DNA of 62,892 nucleotides, taken from the NCBI GenBank assembly GCA_946615965.1, contig CAMOIC010000004.1:1-62892 (forward strand), in the 5' to 3' direction. Numbering within the stretch: the first letter of the stretch is position 1; each line of letters starts with the position of its first letter. The stretch is from UBA3700 sp002372775. Its GTDB lineage: Bacteria; Bacillota; Clostridia; Christensenellales; UBA3700. Position numbers and translations under genes: made by a program. Under the pieces are notes generated by a model, which was given only the letters and a program-made list of their open reading frames with translations, was not told the origin of the DNA and did not search any database. Shown piece by piece: positions 34,701 to 46,800 of the stretch.

Positions 34701-37700
34701 CTAACTCTTGGCTGAATACAAATTCATTGTTTACATTAGATTTTAATTTACCTTCATATCTTACCCAAATATCATGACCTTCTGAATCTTGTCTATATGA
34801 ATATTCCATATAAGCTCCAGAAGCACCAAACACAGGAGTAAAACCAAACTTTAGTGCGAATGGGCTGTAACCCATTTCTGATGAATAAGCTACATAAGTA
34901 CCACTATTCATTAAACCTACGTTTCTTAAATCAATGCTTACTGTATCAATAAGAGCACTAAACTCTTTTTCTACCGTATTATTTAATTCATCATAATAAT
35001 TAACAACAACTGGAGTACTATTTGATAAATGTACATAGCATAGCCATTGACCATTACTATTATTTACTGCTTGGTGACCAGTCTCGCCTGAATAATTTAT
35101 ACTACTAATACCTGATAAATTATCTAATACTTGATAAACAATAAGGATTTCTTCTTTATTCCAAATCTTTAAATCACTTTCATCAAGTTTAACTAATCCT
35201 AATGCATCTAAACCTTGCGATGTTAAATCTGCTGTAGTGTAATCAATATTAGGATCATATTCATAATATCTGATTTCATTAATAGTAGGAGCAACAGTAT
35301 CAATATATGTTGTTGCGGAAGTTGTACCGATTAATAAATATATAGTATTCTCATTATCTAAAGCACTAGGAGCTATAATATATGCATTAAATGTATATTT
35401 TAAAGCACCTGAAGCAGTTACTTCTATGCTCTTTGTAGGATCACTTCCAAATTCTGCATAAGCTGATTCACTACCACTACCAATAGCATATGTATAAACA
35501 TCAACCATATTAGCAGTATTAGCATAACTAATGTTTAAAGTATCTGATGATAACCAAGTACCATATTGCGAATGCAAAGAAATAGAGAAAATTGGATTAT
35601 CAAAAGAATCTACGCTTTCAGCATCTACTGGATTGATATAGTATATATAATTTGCGTTTGTTGTATCTTGCACTACAATATGAGCACTAGCATCATAATA
35701 TGCAAAAGTAGCAACTGTGTCATTAACACCTTGCGTTACTGTTATTTTTGGTGAGAATACGTACTTTCCTGGAAGATACCATAATGAAGAATCAACATTA
35801 GAATAAGACATATTTGTTTCTACTTCACCATTCATTACAACAAATGATGCAGACAATTGATATGCTGAATTATTTAATGCAACATCATCTCCATTCATTC
35901 TTTGTAACTTAAGAGTAGGTGCATTAATAGCCACACCATCATAATACTTACCAGTTTCTGAAATTAAATACTGAGCACTATTATTTGTATCCAAATAAGA
36001 TACTTGTGCAAATTCACCAAACGTGAAGATATTAGCACCTGAAGCATTTTGTATATATCGAATTTGTGCACCTAAATATTCTGAAGTTAAAATTATATCC
36101 TCATCTAAAGTGCCACGTTCCAATTTACTTTGTTCTCCACTCCAAATCAAATACGATGTATTTGAATCCCTAGATTCAAACGAATACACTTGAGAGTTAG
36201 ATCCATATTTTGCAGGATCTAAAGTGATATCTTTAGTTGCAATGTCCTTATATGTTTCAAAGTAATCTTTTGCTACAATTTCACTTCTTACTTGATTTGT
36301 CGCTCTTGAGAAATCAAACGAAACTTTAATGCTACCATTTGCGTTTGTTGAATATACTTCAGACCACTTTCCATATTTTATTTTTTGAGCAGAATCTAGA
36401 GTTGTATAACCTGCACCTTCAGCAGTACTTCCTTCTTGAACTGCTGCTATATAATCATAAAGAATAACAACATTTGAGATAACTGGATCTTCTCCAAGAA
36501 CATCAAACAAACAGCCAGTAATTGATTTTTCTTTTACTCCATTGCTGCTTGGGCTATCAAACCAAGAATTTGCTCTTCCTCCCTTCCAGCCAGAGATAAT
36601 ACCATTGATACTCTCAGAGCCTACATTTCCAGTAGTAATATCATTATCAGCTGTTGTTAAATAAGTACCGCCAATTGCACCACCTGAATATCCGTAACCA
36701 CCATCGTTATTTCTATTACTCTCTGAAGCATGATATACATAAGCATTAACTGTTCCTGTTCCTAAAACTGTACAATTTGATACTTTAGCTGTATTATCGC
36801 CAGCGACAATTGCACCAGCTAGTCCACCGGCAACAGAAGAACCCTTCTTTTTTCCTGTCAAATATGAAACACCATCGACAAGAGCTTCAACACCACCAAT
36901 ATTGTTAAGAGTAGTTCTTTCTAGCACACCAGATGTTCCGATATAACCAACTATACCACCTACAATACAAGTATTAAGACATCTACCTGTTCTATCACCA
37001 CCTGCAGATCCTTGACCTACAGCATACGCACCATTTAACGTAACTGAACAGTTTGAGATAGTACCATTTTTTAATAATCCACATACAAGACCAGATACAA
37101 TTGTATAACCTGAGCTGTTTGGATCATACTTTAGAGTAGTACCATCTTCTGTTGCTTGAGAGTTTGGACTTAGATTAGACTCCCAAATGAAATTACAATT
37201 CTTAATTGTGCCTTGGTTAACTGCGCACATTACGCCTTCATATGAATAACCATTGTATGGGTTAGTTGCTCCTGTGTTCTCACCTACACCCCTTGAACCT
37301 GTAAAGTCCTTATTTGTTTCAAGTGTATTATTAGAACCTGTTTCTTTACATGTAATAGTAATATCATATCCGTTACCATCTAATGTAGCTTTAAATACGG
37401 CAGTAGAACCATAGTGATTAAGAGTATTTAGATTGTACTCAATATCAGCAGCAAGTACACCAACTACATCGCTTGCATCGTTACCGCCATGAGAATTCAT
37501 AAAAGTCCATAAATCAGACGCACTAGCGATTGAAACATATGAACCATATGCCTTTGTAAGCCCCGCTTGTGATTTATGGAATCTATCTTTTACGCTATCA
37601 TAAACATATTCGTCATACTCAACGTTATCTATGGTAACTTTCTTATTTGTTTTTATTACTTTATTTGTTGAATCGTACAATAAACCATCAACAATCTCAA

Positions 37701-37863
37701 AATATGTACTATCTTGTTGAGCACCTCTGGTTGTTGCTTGTGATTCAGCATTGGCAACGCCTACCATAGACGAATCTACGGCTTGGCAAATTGCAAAACT
37801 TAGAGCGAGAATTAGTAATACTCCTATTATTGTTATTATCGATTTTTTCTTAACTATTTCCAT
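31702..37863 (-). CDS. Giant surface protein, paralogue of downstream gene
   Basis: A 2,053-residue surface protein with the same plan as its downstream neighbour. A hydrophobic N-terminal segment (about residues 8-30) is followed by ASASDLWTFMNS and LDGNGYDITI, then GLUG-like turns (GLVCGLLKNGTISNC, GGIVGYIG, GGLAGAIV) up to about residue 450. A long beta-rich middle contains unassigned Tyr-rich stretches. Ig-like MBG-type units with VYDGT-, DAADYYAKL- and AGEHLGT-like motifs occupy about 1250-1890. The end is one membrane span (about 2001-2022) and a strongly basic 30-residue tail. The ATG at 37863 has GGAGGAG upstream and is better than the TTG at 37875. Likely adhesin or cell-envelope matrix protein; the ligand is unknown. 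Confidence 0.85.
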   Translation of the reverse strand: MEIVKKKSIITIIGVLLILALSFAICQAVDSSMVGVANAESQATTRGAQQDSTYFEIVDGLLYDSTNKVIKTNKKVTIDNVEYDEYVYDSVKDRFHKSQAGLTKAYGSYVSIASASDLWTFMNSHGGNDASDVVGVLAADIEYNLNTLNHYGSTAVFKATLDGNGYDITITCKETGSNNTLETNKDFTGSRGVGENTGATNPYNGYSYEGVMCAVNQGTIKNCNFIWESNLSPNSQATEDGTTLKYDPNSSGYTIVSGLVCGLLKNGTISNCSVTLNGAYAVGQGSAGGDRTGRCLNTCIVGGIVGYIGTSGVLERTTLNNIGGVEALVDGVSYLTGKKKGSSVAGGLAGAIVAGDNTAKVSNCTVLGTGTVNAYVYHASESNRNNDGGYGYSGGAIGGTYLTTADNDITTGNVGSESINGIISGWKGGRANSWFDSPSSNGVKEKSITGCLFDVLGEDPVISNVVILYDYIAAVQEGSTAEGAGYTTLDSAQKIKYGKWSEVYSTNANGSIKVSFDFSRATNQVRSEIVAKDYFETYKDIATKDITLDPAKYGSNSQVYSFESRDSNTSYLIWSGEQSKLERGTLDEDIILTSEYLGAQIRYIQNASGANIFTFGEFAQVSYLDTNNSAQYLISETGKYYDGVAINAPTLKLQRMNGDDVALNNSAYQLSASFVVMNGEVETNMSYSNVDSSLWYLPGKYVFSPKITVTQGVNDTVATFAYYDASAHIVVQDTTNANYIYYINPVDAESVDSFDNPIFSISLHSQYGTWLSSDTLNISYANTANMVDVYTYAIGSGSESAYAEFGSDPTKSIEVTASGALKYTFNAYIIAPSALDNENTIYLLIGTTSATTYIDTVAPTINEIRYYEYDPNIDYTTADLTSQGLDALGLVKLDESDLKIWNKEEILIVYQVLDNLSGISSINYSGETGHQAVNNSNGQWLCYVHLSNSTPVVVNYYDELNNTVEKEFSALIDTVSIDLRNVGLMNSGTYVAYSSEMGYSPFALKFGFTPVFGASGAYMEYSYRQDSEGHDIWVRYEGKLKSNVNNEFVFSQELDNATFKMRLVSEHGLYSNVYANGDGYIQNGKQTIEGVDLQETRVYYVKIVIAYIGITLENIYDSNLEHSLAYYQSQGQLGTFLQKDYDGSIYGRSDLKIVLYNGDQELNDTTSIIYSKNYARTAPDIEEDMTQVTVVFDDSVVGNRKVYLSVAGIENYKGKYLFYFADQAYLDEEDLALCPTKLENINSSINPYSYKVKQEDFEGQIENSYVYGDNIPTQIQVAINSSITLTLELVSGALPVNNDGVITYAPVKDGGYTVSTKLLDGETNYVLAQDSETFNVIITPKRVNITTAIDNKTTNGTRIVYDGTYHTVSGTYTDIYGEPTNVDIEYYTDSKCTVRVENDSMGVKDAADYYAKLVINDDNYIVGDTRKYVAFSIIKGKLELDLTKQTDEYGFVAESDDENSTTKTSKLGFKIKPSNEDIVKNNKDNSLYNEEKDFTITYRELVNGIPQATVLTTINKVGVYAVYITISGNKYFEDASYDRTEYEVTKAKTTLNVKDYSEDYDGNEHTLSLIKASLSVESTSLKSSIIKNSDNTIKYVSYASGEAVETDEYEQYLTIEYYDGTSWVDSSKAKFKDTFTNAGVYRFRFRFEGDEYFDESEGEFKFTINKAKISGVITFEDRIEDFEGEDHYYSFVADTTTEAESADKPTLKTFIDKGADLYYIWKYTRYLVEYDSEGNPINDYATYLSLFSRPGDYEVTARVIDDNYDVEDVTAVLTIRKVKMQGIEQVVEPEPYVYDGTRHPAQFTGFDVDDNGKMIAVYKEYDGVRYVTTVYYHGSVVTVTYFENDEDEEGAAPYSAGEHLGTITFESADYDTLPLKVAITIEEKTVKSSELDFKLLEKVLSKVTSKTDVKSIYTTFTNVYGQKEKVTFRFYDSNGNEAKLGAGNTLPAGTYKAEVVFAEDNYIYVGQKIDINIGEAGSTEDEGSVSSSNALIDWINTGSNKFIAIGGVAGVVIVIVGIVIGVSVSKNNKSKKKRKKKNAQAKKRAAAKDRAQF

Positions 37864-37875
37864 ATTCTCCTCCAA

Positions 37876-40800
37876 TTACTTGACAACTCTAACTTTGATT
37901 GTTGCAGATTGTGCTAATGAAGCAGCACCATATCCAACTGTAACTTTTGTAGTAAATTCGTTTTCTACATTTACTTCATAATATGTTGAGTCATAGTCGT
38001 ACTTATAACCATTTCCTGCGAATTCAATCGCTGTATAAACATCTTCCTCAACAGTTTCGTTGTCATAGTTTACACGTGTTCTAGTTGTAGCATATGTATA
38101 ATATGTTCCTGCCTTTGTAGCTGCATCTGAAGATACGTCTGCTCTGAAGTAATATGTTAGATTTGATCCATAAATAAATCCAGAGTTTGAATCTCCAAAT
38201 GATACTGGGAAGTAATTACCATTTGCTTCTCTATAAAGAACCTTATTAGCTGTAGCATAATCAATCAAATAGTTGTCTGTATATGCCTCTAATGTTTCAT
38301 CGTAATATGCATTTACTGGCTTTCCGCTATTATCTACAATACTTACTCTATAGCTTCCGCTTTCTTGTGTAATAACTGTCTTATAGAACTTATAGTAAGC
38401 TTGTTCTGAATCATAATCGGCATCGTTTGCGCCTAATACAACCTTTGAGTATGCTCCCTTGATGTAATAAGTTCCTGCTGTATAACTTGTGCCATCAAAC
38501 AAGTTGTTTGCAACTTCTGTGTATGTATAAACTGTTGGAGTCTTTGAACCTACTGTATATCCATATACTTGTGAACCAATTCTCATCTTTGTTAAGTCAA
38601 TTTGACATAATACAGAAGAAGATGTTCCATCTGTGAAGTGTACTGTCATTGTTTGAACGACTTTACCAGAACTCTTTTGTGCAGCTGTTAGGTTAATACC
38701 TTTGTAGAACAATTCATAATAATCGTTACCTTCTTTTGTCTCAACATAACTAATTTCCTTACTAGCAAATTCAACAGCAAGAGTCTTTGTAATCTTGTAT
38801 TCTCCTGATCCGAATGAGTAGTTAATTAATTGAACACCACCTTGACCAGTAACGCTTAATGTATCTAACTCCCAAGTTACAGGTAATACATATGTTTCAT
38901 AATTTGGTGTAGAAACTAATGAACATTCAATTGTATTATCTTCTGAATCAACATAGTAATATACGCCATTATTGTAGTCATACTTTAATCTTAATTCTCT
39001 TCTGAATGTTGATACTTCAGTTAATGTATCTAGTGTAGTTTCCTCATATGTCTTCTTGCTATCACTGTTGTTTACTAACTTCAAAGTATAGCCTGTAACG
39101 TATTTTACAGATAATTCATTAGCGAATTCCTTGTATGTGATATTGCCGTTACTTAAAACTTCATATTCATAAGGATTAATTTGATGATTTGTGATAGAAG
39201 ATGTATCAACAACCATTTCGCTTGATCCTCTATTTAATACTTCGATAGTAACATCGAAATACTTATAAGGAACTGTATTTGTTAAATACATTCTACCCTT
39301 TAGATTCTTTGCACCATCCATTGGGAATTTATAGTCCTTAACATCAATTTCGTTTTCGCCATCAAAGATAGTCCACTTTGCAACTGTCATTTGGTTATAT
39401 CCGCCATCTTTATAGTAAACGTTTGTCTTAGATGGAAGTGGATCATCACCTTCATAGTTAACACTAACTGGGTCAACGATTAAAATATCATTTTCAACAT
39501 CCTTAACGTCATCCTTGATAGTTACATATGCATTTTCAATTTCTCTTACATTTACTGATGCGTTAACTACATATGTTTGATAGAAAGGTGTTGTTTCTAC
39601 ATTATTGTAGTTATAGATATATTTATTAATTGAGTATTCACCTGTTGCTTCATTGTATGAATAAGGATCCTTAGTATCGAAACCTATTGCCATTGTGAAT
39701 TGGATATTATCTGTTGCGTAATCAACAGTATAACTGTCAATTTCATTCCAATCCCATGCAACTGGCATCTTTAACTTTAGTCCATTTGTGAATACTACCC
39801 ATGCTTCCTTAGGGAAGAAGCTATGCTTATCTGTAAGGTTATTATATTCATATGGGTTAATTGTTAATGATGTTTGTCTCAAAGCATCATCGAAATAAAC
39901 AGCTAATATCTCATTTCTATAAATTGTTACATTGATATCATGAGTCCACATGAAGATATCTGCTGCAGGGTATTCTGTGCTTAGAGAAACAGTTGCAGTT
40001 CTCTCTACAGCTGCAGGAATATTGTATTGATATGATGGTTCTTCATCATCTGTCTTCCATGTCCAATCAACCTTAACAAGTTCTGAATATGTATCATAGT
40101 TTACAGTAACAGTATTTGGATAAGGATTATAACTAGCATCGCCTGATAAGTATAAGTAATACTCATAAGGTTGAACTTGAACTTTATCGTTATCGTTACC
40201 GAATGCAATAGAAGTTACCTCCTTTGACTTTACAATAAACTTAATTGGTACATATTGTTCATTCCATGTGCCTTCTGCAACAACCGCTGTAATCTTATAT
40301 TCAGCAGCACTTGTATCTCTATACATAGAATCTCCAGCTGTTATTCTTCTGAATAATTCATTAGCATCATAAGTAACACCATTTTCAGTATAAGAAGTAA
40401 TCCATCTATCTACCTTAATGTAGGCAGCAGTTTCGTCTTCATACTTATAATACAATGTGCTTGGAGTATAGTCTGCAAGAGTTGTGCTTACAACTTCTGC
40501 ACCTTCCTCGTTTACCTTTGTTGCAACGAATTCGTATAAATCAATGTTAATCTCATTGTTTTCAGCGTTAGCAATAATAGTATTAGCGATTGTTGAATTC
40601 TTGTACTTAACAACAGTTGGTTGTTCTGTTCCATTAGGGAATTTTACATATACTACTTGTGTCCATGAACCATCTTCTGATTTTGGATTTACATATGGAT
40701 ATAATGTAACAATTCCTGAATCATTAACACCATTTGTCTTTGTATAGAATTGTAATTCTTCTGTTTCGAATCTTCTAGATAATCCGTCTACTGTTGTAAC

Positions 40801-43800
40801 AAAGATATATGCAGGTAATGTTGAATATACAAACATCTCTGGCATTTCAATAGTTTCAATAGCAGAACTACTTCTTACAACAAATGTGATTTCTAATTCT
40901 TGATCAATTGTGCCTTTGTTAAAGTTTGCTGAAGCCTTGATAATATACTTACCAGGTTTTGATAATGCTACAGCTTGCTTTAAGCTACTTACAGAATTAA
41001 TCTTTGTACCAACATTTGTGTTAGATGCTTCAACATAACTTCCCTTTCCATTAGAATCTAGTTTCCATTCATAGAATTTTGTTAATTCAAATGTTACGTC
41101 TGATCTACTAATGATTGGGTTATTACCATCTTTTGCTCCTAATTGATATGTAGCAACTTTATCAGCAAAGTATGATTTATATATTGATTCATATACAGAA
41201 TCATCACTGTCTGATGCATACATATATGGATCGTATGTGATTGTAGATGGGATTGAGTCCCATGTTACGGCACCTTCACCTTTCTTTACATATGTACACT
41301 TTTCATATGTGTCTGTTGTAGCGATATATACATAATTACCAGCATTTCTGTTGTAACTATATATTGGATTATCGTTCTCATCTAAGCCATCTTGAACATA
41401 ATTACCCTTTACATATCTTCCAGTATTAGGATTGTAATAATAATTACCATTTACATCATCGTATTCATAGTAACCAATAACATCTGTCTTACCTATTGAA
41501 GGGCTAACGTTCTCAATATAAATGCTTGTGAAATAGCCATCCTTTCTAGCTCCGGCTTTATATTTATCACTTAAGTCTGCATTACCATTATTATATTGAT
41601 ATGCTACAGTTTCATATTCACCTGTTTCTTCATTATAAACTTGCTTTGTAACTGCTTGGTTATGATCCACATTAGTGAAGTAGATATTTGTTAATTGACC
41701 ACGTACAATATTCAAACCTAAATGAGATTCATTGAATACCGCAAATGGAATTAATCTATTTAATAAGTCTTGTAATGTTGTCTTTACTAAACCTAAAGTT
41801 CCATCACCAATTAACCAAGAGATTCCGCCTTGACCAATTGAGTCTAGGATATCTTTTATTAATTCAGGTAATTGCTTCCATAATGAATTAAATGTAGCGT
41901 TTGCTTCAACTCTGTTCCAATAAACACTTCCTAAATAGTTGCTATCGAACTTCATTTCTTCTACATCACGAGAATTGTATGCTGTCATCTCTTGTAGATT
42001 TAGAATTGTTTCAGGTCCTAAGATGTAGTACATTAAATTATCAATTAATGAGTTTAATTCATAAGTATTGATATCAACGTCAGCATTTAATATACCTACA
42101 TGAGATTCCTTATCTGCATTTAGATATACATTAATCATATTGAATAACGAAGTAATATCTAAATTACCAAACATATAAGAAATACCTGAAGCAGCATCAT
42201 AGTTATACCAACCATATTCATTCTTGCTTACATTTCTACAAATATAGTAAGAAATATCCTCAGTATGTCTTGTAACATCCTTATCATTTTTCTTTTCTAT
42301 ATAATCGAAAGACTTATCAACTATATAAACATGGTTCACAAGTGCACTGCTTGCAGCTGGAATATTAGACTCGTCGTCAACAGAATGTTGTGATAATTGT
42401 GTTGTTTTATTTACAGCATCAACCATAAAGAACTTTGTTGTTGGGTTACTTGTTGAGTATGGTTTATAGCAATAAATAGCACCTACATTTGATTCATCAT
42501 TGATAAACTTTGTTTCACCAGATGTAGAAACAATCTTAACACCTTTTACTGTACCAACAGTTGTAAAACCAGACTCAGTAGTAGTTGTTTGATTTTCTTC
42601 AGTGCTTTGTAAAGTTGTATTACCTTCAACACCCTTATCTTCATCTTCTTCACTTTCTTCAGGAGTAATAATGCTGTTAACTAAATTGCTTAACTTGTCT
42701 AACAAGCCTTCCAATTCAGAATACAACTTATCCATACCTGTTGGTAATCCTTGTTGCTTCTCATCCTCATCTTCTGGGAACAATTCAGTGTCAATTTTTA
42801 TATAGTTTCCGATATCAATACCAAGAATGGATAAAACATTTTCTCCGAAAGTAACATGTAGTACCATTTGCTTATCAATTTCAACATAAGCAATTGGTCT
42901 CTTTGTTCCTGTTCCTGAGTTCTCAAATTCATTCTTATCAATAGCAGCAAGAGTTACTAAGAATGAACCTGCTTGCGCAGTTCTATCACTTCTTAGAGTA
43001 ACTGGAGCTTTCAACTTCTCAAGATAAATTCTTGTATATGCTTCTTCATCACCTAATGTTGATGTGCTTTGATTTAAGTCAATATATAGGCTAATATCTA
43101 AGCTATCGAAAATGTTTTCAAATAATACTTTACCTCTAATTGCATTAGCATCTGGAACATTCTCTAAGTCTAATTCATCATCAAACTTAAATTCGCCTCT
43201 AGCACCTGTTGCAATAGATAATGAAACATTAGCTGTAACAGTCTTTTCAACGCCTAAATTCAAATCTAATTTTCCGCCTAACAAATCTAACTTTCCATCA
43301 ATTTCGAAGTTTAGATACATACTGAATCCTGCTAATTCTCTGAATATTGTTTCAAATACATTTGAAGCAATATGTACAAAGATTACAGAATCTTGTGCAC
43401 TTATTGAAGATAATAATAATGCAATTAGATTATTAGATATATTGTTTTCTTCTGCAGCTGCAGGATCTTCTGCACCACTTGGGTCAGTTAATTGTTCTTC
43501 ACCAGATCCTGATACATCTTCACTTGCGCTTTCACCTGCACCAGCTTGTTCTTCTGGTTGACCAGCAGCCTCTCCGTTTCCAGCAGCCTCTCCGCCAACA
43601 AGAGCATCGCTAATTAGGTTATTTAATAAACCAGTTAATGATAAGTCACCGATGTCATCTAATAGCGCAGTAAGAGCACTACCTAAGTTAGCTACAGCTT
43701 TAACATTCTTTAATTCAAGATCTATTAAGCCAATACCCTTTAAGTCTACAATGACGCTATTCTGATAAATATATAGACCAATCCATACATTTCCTTCATA

Positions 43801-46800
43801 TACAATTTGTAACTTAAGTTGAGTTTGCTTAAAGTTCTTTAAATCTAGATACCAAGCAAGAACCAATTTAACTTCTGTTTCCCACTCGTCAAACTTAACA
43901 TTGATAGGAATATTAAATGAATCTCCTCTATCTGCAACGATAGTATCAATAATCTTGTTAATATCCCATTCACTACTTAATGTGCTAGCATCAATTGATA
44001 ATATTGCTTGGAAGTCACCAACAACATTTAGAATTGCGCTAATTAAGTCATCATGGTAGTTTTGAGATTGACTAGCTAAATCATCAAATTTAGCTCTATA
44101 CTTATTTCTTAAATTGTAGTCACCAAGTGCTACTGGAGCGGCCTCAGTACCAATTTGAAGATTAATATTTAACTTATCTGGATAATCATAGATATTTGTC
44201 TCAGTGTCAGCATCCCACATTGGAAGTAAAGCACCAGAAATATTTAATGTTGATCCAGTTAATCTGTTTAGATTTAGATCGATTGCTAAATCAAATGCTT
44301 CTCCTAAATCAAATGGGATCTTATCTCCAAATCCTAGAGCTTCAATTAGAGTTTGAACAGCAGCCATAGTTACAGCAAGTTGAACAGTATCTTTGTTGAT
44401 TAATAAACCAACAGCTGTTGATAAATCAAACTTTCCTTCTGGATCTAATTCTTGAGAACCAGCAACTTCTGTAGAATTTGTAGTAGAACCGCTACCACTT
44501 AATAAATTAGAAATATCAAATGATAAATCAAAGATTTCTTTTTCACCAAGTAAATCATAAATTAGTGTTGTGTAATCTAATTTGAATGATAAGTTAGGTA
44601 ATGTAATATTTAAGATGTATAAGTTAGATAGTTCCACATATACTTGAGTTCCATCTCCATATATACCTAAAATAGTTGTTCCCTTAGCCCACATTAACTT
44701 TCTTTGCTTTGGTTCAATAATATCTCCATTAGCATCTCTTTCACTACCAAAGTAAACATCCTCATTAGCCTTTAATTCTAGAACTAGAGCACTTTGTTCA
44801 GGATCTTCTTGATTTAGAGCAATACCAACATTTAGAGAGATATCTAAATCTACATCCGAAGTAAACTCCCATAGAAGTTGTTTATCTGCCATAGCATCTA
44901 ATCCAAATAAAGAGATTAGTGGAGCTAAGTTATATGTGCCAGCGCCAAATGATACGGCAAGTTTCAAACTTAAATATGAACCATCTAATACGTCATAAAT
45001 CAGATTTGTTACACTATCAATATATGGCTTTTCTGTAATTGCGTAATAAGAAGCGTCCGGATCATATTCATCTTGTCTACCAACATATTTTTCATATCCA
45101 GCACCTGGAACATATTTATAATATGTACCTACTGTATCTTCTTTAATATCAACCTTTGTTAATTGGTGAGTTTGTGCAATAATATATTTTCTTAAGCATG
45201 AACCTTCACCAAATGAGTCTTTATATGCACCATATTTATCTAGCCCATCTGCTCTATAGCAAAGCATAATGTCATGAATAGAAATCTTAGCTGTAATACC
45301 TTCGCTCTTAACAACTTCGCTATTGTCGGCACGGTTAGCAACTACGTAATCTCCATCTTCAAGACCAGTACCAATTACCCATTGATCCTTAAATACATAA
45401 GCTCTCTTGTTAGATGTAGATTTAGTACCTAACACGCTAGCTTCAATTGTTACATCTGTCTTTATTGCGCCAGGCAAGAATGCCATTTCAACATATGCGT
45501 ACCCCTCGCTCTTGTATCCGGTAAACTCTTTATCATCATTATAACTAGGATAGTAAACAATAGTAGGAGCTTTTCCTATAACAACTTCTGTTAATTTATC
45601 TGTATCATAAATTACAACATCGTTAACAACCTCTAATACAAGGTGATCTTCTACTAAATCCTTCTTGATTACAGGAACTGGGTTCTCTTCTGTTGCAGGA
45701 GTTACCACAATATCTTCGAATGTATATTCTTGTGTGCAATCTGCATCTGAATAATATACATCATCCTTCTTATATAGAACACATGAAGAATATTCTTTAT
45801 CTGCTACATATAATTTATTATTAAATACATAAACAATACTATATTTATCTAATCTATCTACTAAGCCTTTATCATCAACACGTGTATCTGTCCATTTCTT
45901 TAATGTATTATTACTAAATTCTGAACTTGTATAAAGATCAACATTGTCAGAAGTATATAATACTTGCTTAAATGCAGCTTTATTTCCGATATACCAGTAA
46001 TTATCATCACCTACATAACCGCTTCTTGAATCAACACCTGCTGATATAGCAATTCCAAACAAATCGCCCTCATTAGAGAATTGAACGTCAACTTCTGCAA
46101 TTAATCCTGCTGGCCAAGCAAAACCTAAGTCGCCTGCCAATGAAGATAAAGCTCCCCAGAAGAATTCATTAACAGTAATAGTTAATGCAGATATTTGTTC
46201 CTCTGTAAGATCGTCATTATCGTAATCTTTTGAACTGAATAAATCGTTAAAGCCTACAATAGCACCGATAGCTTTTGCAATACTAACAACATCGGGAGAT
46301 AAATGCCAGTAACCTTCTTCGTCCATTCCCGCTGCAATAGTAGTCATACTAGAATAAGTCTTTGTTTCCTCTTCTCCAGCACCAGCAATCTCATTTTGAG
46401 CATCGATTGATTCATCGTTATTAGCACCTAACTCTTCAGAACTATTATTAGTTGAATCGCCGTATACTTGCTTAATAACATCTTCATACGATGTCCAACC
46501 TTCGATTTTTAATGTATCTCTAAATAATCCATCGATAGCAGTAGCTACAGTATTAATTAAATCTTGAATAATTTGAGGTAAGCCAATAAGCTCAATCTTT
46601 ATATTGCTACCCTTGTAGTAATTAGCTAGAGCACCATGTGCTACACCATCTTCATCTAGAGTAGTTAAATTAGCATATAAACTACCCTCTAAATAATATA
46701 CAGAAAGTAAAGGATAATAATTACCATCTGTATCTAATAAGTAATTACCTTGAACGTCTATTAAATACAATTCAAGAACAATCATGTTTTTATCGACAAG

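Noticed and set aside
43112..43561. Plus-strand reading frame of 149 codons, Ser/Ala-rich, within the giant lipoprotein gene
   Set aside because: It is a shadow of the Ala/Gly/Glu-rich linker on the other strand; no promoter or ribosome binding site, and no family resemblance.
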